Position numbers and translations under genes: made by a program. The notes beneath the pieces were generated by a model. It searched no databases and was not told the origin of the DNA. It saw only the letters and a program-made list of their open reading frames with translations. This document shows positions 1 through 5,414 of a DNA stretch of 9,715 bases, in pieces. The DNA comes from an uncultured Fretibacterium sp. (GTDB taxonomy: Bacteria > Synergistota > Synergistia > Synergistales > Aminobacteriaceae). The stretch lies in contig NZ_CALHIQ010000183.1 of assembly GCF_938030725.1 (NCBI RefSeq), forward strand, positions 1 to 9,715, in the 5' to 3' direction. Each line of letters opens with the position of its first letter. The first letter of the stretch is position 1.

Positions 1-14
1 AAACTTCATCAGGC

Positions 15-53
15 CGCGCGAAGCGCGTGGGGATTGGGGCGTAGCCCCATTTT
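15..53 (+). terminator. Paired hairpins beyond gltX, possible terminator
   Basis: Two perfect stem-loops lie nearly back to back. The first is CGCGC/GCGCG around a GAA loop (15-27); the second is TGGGGC/GCCCCA around a GTA loop (35-49). On the plus strand the second is followed by TTTT (50-53), the form of a weak intrinsic terminator for a gene entering from the left. Read on the minus strand, the pair lies directly after the gltX stop but lacks a T-tract, so it would be a 3'-end structure rather than a classical terminator for gltX. The left neighbour is outside the window, so the role is uncertain. Confidence 0.35.
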
Positions 54-1395
54 AATTCAACCCATAGTGGGACAGGCGCCGCTTCACCTCGTCCCGTCCC
101 AGGTGAACGGCCACGTCGAAGATGCCGGGGCTGACCTTCATGCCCGTCAGCGCCCAGCGCAGGGGCATGGCACAGTCCTTCATCTTCACGTTTCGCTCGG
201 CGGTCCAGCTCCGCGCAAAGGCCTCAAGGCCAGCGGGCGTCCAGTCGGCCAGGCCCGTCATGGCGGAGAAGAACTCCTTCAAGAGCCCCCGCTCGTCCGC
301 CGTGAGGGCGCTGCCGTCCCAGCGGGCCTTCACCGGCTCGAAGGACAGGAAATAGTCCGTGAACTCCGCCATCTCCTTGGCCGTGCGGCCGCGTCCCTCC
401 ATCAGGGTGAGGGCCTCCGCCAGCCACTCGTCGCCGTGCTCCTTCACCGGCAGCCCCATGGCCTCCCAGAAGGGGCGCACCATGGCGAGGCGCGTCATGG
501 GATCCAGCCGCTTCAAGTGCTCCTGATTGATAAAGTTCAGCTTGTCCACGTCCAGCACCGCGGGCTTGCGGGTGACGCGCGACAGCTCGAAGAGGTCCGC
601 GGCCTCCTGGCGCGTGAAGATCTCATGGTCATCGCCGGCAGACCAGCCCAGGAGCGCCAGGAAGTTGAACACGGAGTCCGGCATGTACCCCAGGTCCCGA
701 TACTCGTAGACGCTCGTGGCTCCCAGCCGTTTGCTCAGCTTCTTCTTGTCCCTGCCCAGGATCATGGGCAGGTGGGCGAAGCGCGGCGTCTCCCACCCCA
801 GGGCGCGGTAGATGAGGATCTGCTTTGGCGTGTTGGAGATGTGGTCCTCGCCCCGGATGACGTGGGTGATGGCCATCAGGTGATCGTCCACCACGACGGC
901 GTAGTTGTAGGTGGGCATTCCGTCGCTCTTGATGAGTACGATGTCCTTGAGTTTTCCGGTGTCCTTCTCCTTCAGCCCGTCGCTCATGCTCTCGATGCGC
1001 CCGTAGACGCAGTCGTCGAAGGACACGTCCTGCCCCGGCTCCACCTTGAAGACGATGGCCTCCCCGTCGCGGTAGGCCCTGCCCTCGTCCAGCAGTTGCC
1101 GGGCGTACTGCCGGTACAGGTCCAGTCGCTCGGACTGGCGGTAGGGACCGTAGTCGCCGCCCTGGTCCGGGCCCTCGTCCCAGTCCAGCCCCAGCCACCT
1201 CATGCCGGACATGATGGTCTCCTCGTACTCCTTCGTCGAGCGGGCTCGATCCGTGTCCTCGACGCGCAGGATGAAACGTCCCCCCGTGTGGCGGGCCCAC
1301 AGCCAGTTGAACAGGGCGGTGTGCCCGCCCCCGATGTGCAGGGCCCCCGTTGGGCTGGGCGCAAAGCGCACCCGTACGTTTTTGTTCTCCGTCAT
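52..1395 (-). CDS. gltX: Glutamyl-tRNA synthetase (class I)
   Basis: This cytoplasmic enzyme charges tRNA(Glu) with glutamate using ATP. The 447-residue product has the class I HIGH-type signature (HIGG, residues 20-23, in the context FAPSPTGALHIGG), the VEDTDRAR segment, the GEDHISNTPKQ segment and the KMSKS-type loop KLSKR (residues 219-223). The family's helical C-terminal anticodon-binding region follows. I chose the ATG at 1395 because GGAGGAAGG precedes it with seven bases between GGAGG and the start; a GTG at 1416 is in frame but would put that site inside the gene. The protein is short for the family (usually about 465-490). The usual stretch after AYR, which carries the Cys/His zinc ligands in E. 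coli GluRS, is absent: GRAYRD (ending at residue 110) runs directly into GEAIVFKVEPG. Whether it also charges tRNA(Gln) cannot be told here. It is divergent from polA. Confidence 0.95.
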   Translation of the reverse strand: MTENKNVRVRFAPSPTGALHIGGGHTALFNWLWARHTGGRFILRVEDTDRARSTKEYEETIMSGMRWLGLDWDEGPDQGGDYGPYRQSERLDLYRQYARQLLDEGRAYRDGEAIVFKVEPGQDVSFDDCVYGRIESMSDGLKEKDTGKLKDIVLIKSDGMPTYNYAVVVDDHLMAITHVIRGEDHISNTPKQILIYRALGWETPRFAHLPMILGRDKKKLSKRLGATSVYEYRDLGYMPDSVFNFLALLGWSAGDDHEIFTRQEAADLFELSRVTRKPAVLDVDKLNFINQEHLKRLDPMTRLAMVRPFWEAMGLPVKEHGDEWLAEALTLMEGRGRTAKEMAEFTDYFLSFEPVKARWDGSALTADERGLLKEFFSAMTGLADWTPAGLEAFARSWTAERNVKMKDCAMPLRWALTGMKVSPGIFDVAVHLGRDEVKRRLSHYGLN

Positions 1396-1398
1396 GAT

Positions 1399-1407
1399 CC
1401 TTCCTCC
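1399..1407 (-). promoter_or_regulatory. gltX ribosome binding site deciding the start
   Basis: On the minus strand the bases read GGAGGAAGG, with seven bases between GGAGG and the ATG at 1395. The site lies inside the reading frame of the alternative GTG start at 1416, so it argues for the shorter protein. Confidence 0.8.
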
Positions 1408-1476
1408 AATGTCCACAGCGTGGATTCGGCACGGCCGTTCCGGCGGCGCTCGTGGCCGGATGCGGCGGATATCCTC

Positions 1477-1525
1477 TATAATGGTATCTTAAAAGATTAT
1501 AGCGCAAGTGGGGAAGGGCCGTGAA
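1477..1525. promoter_or_regulatory. Divergent gltX/polA promoter region
   Basis: CTATAAT (1476-1482) and ATTATAG (1496-1502) form a perfect 7-bp inverted repeat with a 13-base spacer, so each strand carries a consensus TATAAT -10 box. Plus strand (polA): TATAAT at 1477-1482, with no good -35 at 16-18 bases. Minus strand (gltX): TATAAT read from 1501 to 1496, with a TTCACG -35 (1525-1520) at 18-base spacing. The inferred start sites would give leaders of roughly 95 bases to each gene. The -10 boxes are seen directly; promoter activity is inferred. The two polymerases would overlap, so the promoters may interfere with each other. Confidence 0.6.
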
Positions 1526-1585
1526 GCCCCCGACGGGAGAGGGCCGGTCCCCGAAAGCGCTTTGGACGGAGGGCTCTGGGTTTCG

Positions 1586-4138
1586 ATGCACGACAGCATA
1601 GGCGACAGGATAGACGAGAGGATCGACGCGGGGCAGGACAGGCTTCTGATCGTGGATGGGCACGGCCTGGCCTACCGGGCCTTTTACGCCATGGAGCGTC
1701 AGGAGCTCAGCGCGCCGGACGGAACGCCGACGGGCGTGCTCACGGGCTTCATGAACATGCTGTCCTTCGCGGAGGAGGAGGTGAGGCCCCGCGCCGTGGC
1801 CGTGGCCTTCGACGCGCCGGGCCCCACGTTCCGCCACGAGATGCTGCCCCAGTACAAGGCCACGCGCAAGCCGAGCCCGGAGGAGTTCAAGGCCCAGGTG
1901 CCCCTGCTTCAGGAGCTGCTGCGCCTCATGGGGTACCCCCTGCTGATCCAAAGCGGCGTGGAGGCGGACGACGTCATGGCCTCCCTGGCCCTGAGGGCGA
2001 CGGAGAAGGGATGGCAGGCGGTGCTCCTCTCGTCGGACAAGGACCTGATGCAGGTTTTGGGACCGGGGGTCCTGATCATGCGGCCCCTCAAGAGCGGCGT
2101 TTCGTCGGCAGAGATCTACAGCGCCGCCGACTTCGAGGCGGAGAAGGGCTTCTCCCCCTCCTCCGTTCCAGACTACCTGGCCCTCCTGGGCGACAAGGCG
2201 GACAACGTGCCGGGGGTGGACGGCATCGGCGAGAAGACCGCCGGGGAGCTGATCTCCCGATGGCCAACGCTGGAGGCGGTCTTCGACGGACTGAGCGAGG
2301 TCCGACCCGCCGTGCGAAAGAAGCTCGAGGCCTCCGGCCTCGAAGCGGCCCAGCGGTCCCGCGACCTCATCCGCCTGCGCCTCGACGTTCCCCTGGACCT
2401 CGATCGGTGCCTCAGTGCCCCTGCGGACCCCGCCGCCGCGCTGGCGCTCGCGGAACGTCTGGCGCTCAGGAAGGTGGCCCGCCGCATCATGGCGGGGCCG
2501 ACCCAAGCGGCTCCTGCGGCGGGGCCGGAGGTCCGGTTCGTGCCCCTGGCGGAGCTGGCGGAAGCCTGTTGTACCCAGGGGCCGCCCGTCCTGGCCATGG
2601 CCCCCCTGCAGGACGGGCGGGTGCAGGTCGCCGCGGAGGACGGCAGGGCCGCGGACTGCTCCGGGGAGGAGGCGCTGGCCCTCCTGGAACGGGTGCGACC
2701 GGCGGAGCTCCTGCTGTACGACGGCAAGGCGATGGCCGCGCGCGGCCTGACGGTCCCGGAGGTCGGGGTGTGGGACCTGCGGACGGCGCACTACCTGCTG
2801 CACCCGGACGTCGCCGAGAAGACGTTCCCGTCGCTGATTGCGGAGGGGGAGGCGCCGGCCCCCGCGCTCTTCCGGCTGCGGCAGGGGTTGGACTCGGCCA
2901 TGGCCCGGCACCAGGGGCTGCGCGATGTGATGGAAGGGATCGACCTGCCCCTCATTCCGGTCCTGCTCAGAATGGAGCGCTGGGGCGTGCGGCTGGACCC
3001 CTCCCGCTTCGCTGCGCTTCAGGAGGAGCTGGCGGATCGGATCCGCGCCATCGAGGTCCAGGTGGAGGACATGGCGGGGACGGCCGTCAACCTGAACTCG
3101 CCGAAGCAGGTGGCGGACCTTCTCTTCGTCCAGCTGGGCTTCGCGCCGGAGGGGAAGACCAAGGGAAAGACGGGCTTCTCCACCAGTGCGGCCGTGTTGG
3201 AGCACCTGGCCCGCCTGCCCGGAGGAGAGGTGCCCGCCCTGCTGCTGGAGCACCGGGAGCTCTCGAAGATGCAGAGCGGATTCGTGGTGCCGCTTCAGAA
3301 GGCGGCGGAGGAGGGGGAGGGCGTCATCCACACCACCTTCGAGCCCGCCCTCACGGGCACGGGACGCCTCAGCAGCCGGGACCCCAACCTGCAGAACATC
3401 CCCGCCTTCGGCCAGTGGGCGGAACGCATCAAGCGGGGCCTCGTCCCCGTGCGGGAGGGAAACGTGTTCGTGGCCGCGGACTACTCCCAGATCGAGCTGC
3501 GCGTCCTGGCGCACATGTCGAGGGAGCCCCGCCTCGTCGAGGCCTTCCGGAACGGGAGGGACATCCACCGGGAAACGGCCTCCTGGGTCTTCTCCATGGC
3601 GCCGGAGTTCGTGACGCCGGAGCTGCGGCGCGTGGCGAAGATGATCAACTTCGGCCTGCTCTACGGGATGAGCGCCTTCGGCCTGGCGGAACGGCTGGAC
3701 ATGCCCCGCGGGGAGGCCTCCATGATCGTGAAGCGCTACTTCGAGGCGCTGCCCGGTGTGCAGAGCTTCCTGAAGGACATCGTGAAGGAGGCCCACGCGG
3801 CCGGCTTCGCCCGCACGCTGGCGGGGCGGATTCGGCCCGTGGACGAGGTGACCGCGCCGGGCCGGGGAGGGCTGGACCGGGTGCTGGTGAACACCCCCAT
3901 CCAGGGCACGGCGGCGGACATCGCCCGCAAGGCCATGGTGGACTTCGACCGCGCGTTCCGCCACGACGGGGAGGTGCGCCTCTTTCTTCAGGTCCACGAC
4001 TCGCTGGTCTGCGAGTGCCCCGCCGCCAGGGCGGAGGAGGTGGGGCGCTCGCTCCGGGAGATCATGATGAACGCCGCCACCCTCTCCCTGCCCCTCGAGG
4101 TGCAGCTGAAAACGGGAAGCTCCCTGGCAGAGGCGTAG
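1586..4138 (+). CDS. polA: DNA polymerase I, proofreading domain degenerate
   Basis: This family A polymerase fills gaps and removes RNA primers in replication and repair. In the 850-residue product the N-terminal 5'-nuclease domain shows IVDGHGLAYRAF (Asp24), GVEADDVMAS, SSDKDLMQ and the helix-hairpin-helix GDKADNVPGVDGIGEKTA. A middle domain occupies roughly residues 310-440. The polymerase domain has TGRLSSRDPNLQNIP, motif A DYSQIELR (Asp632), motif B RRVAKMINFGLLYG (Lys685) and motif C VHDSLVCE (Asp805, Glu810). The middle domain lacks the DxE of active 3'-5' exonucleases (VLAMAPLQDG in its place), so proofreading is probably absent, as in Taq-type enzymes. I prefer the ATG at 1586 because the DGHG motif then lies near the N-terminus as in the family. 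GGAGGG (1568-1573) is 12 bases upstream, a rather long spacing. A GTG at 1508 in the same frame lacks a ribosome binding site. The gene is divergent from gltX and convergent with rpn. Confidence 0.95.
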   Translation: MHDSIGDRIDERIDAGQDRLLIVDGHGLAYRAFYAMERQELSAPDGTPTGVLTGFMNMLSFAEEEVRPRAVAVAFDAPGPTFRHEMLPQYKATRKPSPEEFKAQVPLLQELLRLMGYPLLIQSGVEADDVMASLALRATEKGWQAVLLSSDKDLMQVLGPGVLIMRPLKSGVSSAEIYSAADFEAEKGFSPSSVPDYLALLGDKADNVPGVDGIGEKTAGELISRWPTLEAVFDGLSEVRPAVRKKLEASGLEAAQRSRDLIRLRLDVPLDLDRCLSAPADPAAALALAERLALRKVARRIMAGPTQAAPAAGPEVRFVPLAELAEACCTQGPPVLAMAPLQDGRVQVAAEDGRAADCSGEEALALLERVRPAELLLYDGKAMAARGLTVPEVGVWDLRTAHYLLHPDVAEKTFPSLIAEGEAPAPALFRLRQGLDSAMARHQGLRDVMEGIDLPLIPVLLRMERWGVRLDPSRFAALQEELADRIRAIEVQVEDMAGTAVNLNSPKQVADLLFVQLGFAPEGKTKGKTGFSTSAAVLEHLARLPGGEVPALLLEHRELSKMQSGFVVPLQKAAEEGEGVIHTTFEPALTGTGRLSSRDPNLQNIPAFGQWAERIKRGLVPVREGNVFVAADYSQIELRVLAHMSREPRLVEAFRNGRDIHRETASWVFSMAPEFVTPELRRVAKMINFGLLYGMSAFGLAERLDMPRGEASMIVKRYFEALPGVQSFLKDIVKEAHAAGFARTLAGRIRPVDEVTAPGRGGLDRVLVNTPIQGTAADIARKAMVDFDRAFRHDGEVRLFLQVHDSLVCECPAARAEEVGRSLREIMMNAATLSLPLEVQLKTGSSLAEA

Positions 4139-4152
4139 GGCCGAAACAACCC

Positions 4153-4182
4153 CCCAGTCCCCCTTCGGGGAGCCTAAAAAAC
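4153..4182. repeat. 30-bp direct repeat, copy 1
   Basis: This is the first of two identical 30-base units just beyond polA. Each contains a TCCCC/GGGGA stem around a CTTC loop, followed by GCCTAAAAAAC. The A-run lies on the wrong strand for a plus-strand intrinsic terminator. The second copy starts 66 bases later. Confidence 0.85.
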
Positions 4183-4218
4183 AGTTCGGCTGCTTGAGGG
4201 GCTGTGCGGATGGTCGAG

Positions 4219-4248
4219 CCCAGTCCCCCTTCGGGGAGCCTAAAAAAC
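4219..4248. repeat. 30-bp direct repeat, copy 2
   Basis: This unit is identical over all 30 bases to the one at 4153-4182. The 36 bases between the copies are unique within the window. Read on the minus strand it presents TTTTTT before the hairpin, within the likely 3' region of the rpn transcript. Confidence 0.85.
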
Positions 4249-4265
4249 GCGCTTCTTCATTTTTG

Positions 4266-4303
4266 CCTCCCCTGCAAGGGGAGGTGGTTCGCGCCAGCGA
4301 ACC
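4266..4303. repeat. Twin-palindrome, REP-like element
   Basis: Two perfect hairpins sit one base apart. CCTCCCCT/AGGGGAGG has a GCA loop (4266-4284), and GGTTCGC/GCGAACC has a GCCA loop (4286-4303). GGAGGGG and the rpn-flanking direct repeat follow. The compact double-hairpin form in an intergenic gap resembles repetitive extragenic palindromes. That it recurs elsewhere in the genome is inferred. It lies between the convergent ends of polA and rpn and could stabilise or end either transcript. Confidence 0.6.
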
Positions 4304-4346
4304 GGAGGGGTTGCCCTTTGAAGTCGAGGCGTTCAGTTTCCGGGCC
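4296..4346. repeat. Direct repeat flanking rpn, copy 1 (includes rpn stop)
   Basis: This unit is homologous to 5353-5402. The core at 4319-4342 is 24 identical bases; a shared stretch AACCGGAGGGG (4300-4310) lies to its left, with 8 variable bases between (7 in the other copy). It covers the rpn stop codon (4333-4335) and the last few sense codons (ending Gly-Asn), and it reaches into the second hairpin of the twin palindrome. Confidence 0.85.
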
Positions 4347-4365
4347 TGGCCCTCAGCGCCTCGAC
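4323..4365 (-). repeat. Inverted repeat spanning the rpn stop codon
   Basis: GTCGAGGCG (4323-4331) and CGCCTCGAC (4357-4365) are perfect 9-bp complements separated by 25 bases. On the rpn mRNA one arm lies in the last codons (within the Leu-Gly-Glu-Val-Glu-Ala segment) and the other just after the TGA. A smaller GGGCC-A-GGCCC palindrome sits between them. A structured 3' end for the transcript, or a recognition structure for the element, is inferred. Confidence 0.5.
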
Positions 4366-4653
4366 CTCGCCAAGGGACAGCCCGGTAAAGTCGGCAACCT
4401 GCTCAGGCGAAATGCCCCGGGCCAGCATCCGCCGTGCCGTGGCGGCGATGCCTTCAGCCTTACCCCTGACCTCTCCTTCCGCAAGCCCTTCCGCCCTGGC
4501 GGCCCGGCGGATCGTTTCCTCGATCGTCAGATCGTCCACCATCGCCTTGTAGCTTAAAATGTAGCGCAGACGCTCCTCATGGTTCTGCAAAAACAGCCTC
4601 TCCAGGTCAAGAGCCTCGCCGATCATCGGGTCCTGCACCATCGCCTCAGGCAT
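4333..4653 (-). CDS. Candidate intragenic C-terminal protein within rpn
   Basis: An ATG at 4653 (Met216 of the Rpn protein) is preceded by GGAGG (4666-4662) with eight bases between, a near-ideal internal ribosome binding site. Translation from it in the same frame would give a 106-residue protein lacking the Asp95/Glu109/Gln111 nuclease core and keeping the whole helical C-terminal region. Some E. coli rpn genes make such an internal product, which binds and inhibits the full-length toxin-like nuclease. Only the start site is seen here; expression and function are inferred, and the GGAGG could be a chance result of the Gly-Met-Glu-Ala codons. Confidence 0.35.
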   Translation of the reverse strand: MPEAMVQDPMIGEALDLERLFLQNHEERLRYILSYKAMVDDLTIEETIRRAARAEGLAEGEVRGKAEGIAATARRMLARGISPEQVADFTGLSLGEVEALRARPGN

Positions 4654-5298
4654 CTTCTTCGCCTCCATTCCTGCAAGATACAGCAGCCAGTACTCCAGAC
4701 GGTTCCGCGGCGCCCCCTGTCGGACGTACTTCGGCACCTCCAGGTAGACCAGCCTCAAATCCTCGCACAGCCTCTCCCCCGTCTCCTCGTCGCACAGGCT
4801 GAACGCCCGGCGGAAACGATCTCCCGCAAACAGGCTGAACGCCAGAATGTGGATCGAGATCGTCTTTCTCAGGTCCAGGTAGGAATCGCCGGCCCTCATC
4901 TGAGAGGCGTGCAGGGTGCTCAGGTAATAGGCGGAACGCTGGGGATAGTCGTTCCTGTTCCTCACCTGCACCTCGACCTCCACCTGCGTGCCGTCCGCCA
5001 TGCCGGCCACGATGTCGAGGTAGACGTTTTTGCCGGCCTCCCGCGTGGCGGAGAGTTCGCGATTGGCGTACTCGAAACTCGTGAAGCCCGCGCTTCCGTC
5101 CGGGAACACAAGGGAGTTCACGAGGTCCAGGAACAGATGCTTGCGCTCCTCGCGGCCGAACAAAAACTTGAAGAAACGATCGTTGAGGCGGTAAATCTTT
5201 CCCTGCTCCAGGTCTTCTTCAACCTGCTGTTCCGTCACGGGGCCCTTTGCCGGGTAGATGGAATGCAGGGCCTCCTTGCCGATGCTCTCCTCGTCCAT
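4333..5298 (-). CDS. Rpn-family recombination-promoting nuclease / putative transposase (PD-(D/E)XK)
   Basis: The 321-residue protein looks like the PDDEXK_2/Rpn family, of which the E. coli members are DNA endonucleases that promote RecA-independent recombination and have been linked to phage defence. It opens with the family's NDRFFKFLFGREERKHLFLDLVNSL-type region (about residues 39-63). The nuclease core follows, with Asp95 (YLDIVAG), Glu109 and Gln111 (VEVEVQV) in the D...ExQ pattern, then DYPQRSAYYLS. The C-terminal third is charged and helical, with the Ala/Glu/Gly-rich ARAEGLAEGEVRGKAEG stretch typical of the family. The ATG at 5298 has GGGAGG eight bases upstream. Length and motifs suggest an intact gene. 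It is flanked by direct repeats that include its own 3' end and stands alone between polA and the DUF3999 gene, consistent with a mobile origin. The family assignment is by motif recognition; activity is not shown. Confidence 0.88.
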   Translation of the reverse strand: MDEESIGKEALHSIYPAKGPVTEQQVEEDLEQGKIYRLNDRFFKFLFGREERKHLFLDLVNSLVFPDGSAGFTSFEYANRELSATREAGKNVYLDIVAGMADGTQVEVEVQVRNRNDYPQRSAYYLSTLHASQMRAGDSYLDLRKTISIHILAFSLFAGDRFRRAFSLCDEETGERLCEDLRLVYLEVPKYVRQGAPRNRLEYWLLYLAGMEAKKMPEAMVQDPMIGEALDLERLFLQNHEERLRYILSYKAMVDDLTIEETIRRAARAEGLAEGEVRGKAEGIAATARRMLARGISPEQVADFTGLSLGEVEALRARPGN

Positions 5299-5323
5299 GC
5301 GCTCAACCTCCCAGAAACGTCGT

Positions 5324-5350
5324 TTTATACTGCGATGATATCACAACGAA
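5324..5350 (-). promoter_or_regulatory. Possible rpn promoter
   Basis: On the minus strand TATAAA (5329-5324) lies 26 bases before the rpn ATG, with TTCGTT (5350-5345) 15 bases further upstream as a poor -35. The segment is clearly richer in A and T than its surroundings. The spacing is short and the call is weak. If real, the start site would leave a very short leader containing the GGGAGG ribosome binding site (5312-5307). Confidence 0.25.
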
Positions 5351-5352
5351 GC

Positions 5353-5402
5353 AGCAAACCGGAGGGGCATCCTCTGAAGTCGAGGCGTTCAGTTTCCGAG
5401 CC
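5353..5402. repeat. Direct repeat flanking rpn, copy 2 (orphan rpn 3' end)
   Basis: This unit matches 4296-4346, with the 24-base core at 5375-5398 and AACCGGAGGGG at 5357-5367. Read on the minus strand it contains GGAAACTGA, the final Gly-Asn-stop of rpn, but no rpn coding sequence lies upstream. It therefore looks like a leftover 3' end of a second rpn unit. It begins within the right arm of the twin palindrome seen in copy 1 and lies 12 bases beyond the end of the DUF3999 gene. Confidence 0.8.
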
Positions 5403-5414
5403 CGCTACGTTTAT

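Noticed and set aside
1396..1475. T-box or riboswitch in the gltX leader
   Set aside because: The leader is under about 100 bases, and I see neither a T-box consensus nor a terminator/antiterminator pair.
34..1524. Long open frame on the plus strand opposite gltX
   Set aside because: Its product is a low-complexity His/Gln/Arg/Val mix with no recognisable domain; it is a codon-bias shadow of gltX on GC-rich DNA.
1508..1585. GTG at 1508 as the polA start
   Set aside because: It has no ribosome binding site, lies very close to the likely transcription start, and would add 26 residues unlike the family's N-terminus.
629..3997. Very long minus-strand open frame across polA and part of gltX
   Set aside because: It runs antisense to polA and then out of frame across gltX, with an Arg/His/Gly-rich product. 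Both underlying genes have all their motifs in other frames.
2011..4197. Second plus-strand frame across polA
   Set aside because: The Gly/Arg/Pro/Ala-rich product is a frame-shifted reading of polA.
4153..4248. CRISPR array
   Set aside because: There are only two units with one 36-base spacer, each unit is a terminator-like hairpin with an A-run, and no cas gene is present.
4158..4284. Intrinsic terminator for polA
   Set aside because: The hairpins are strong, but none is followed by a T-tract on the plus strand; the T-runs on the minus strand precede the hairpins.
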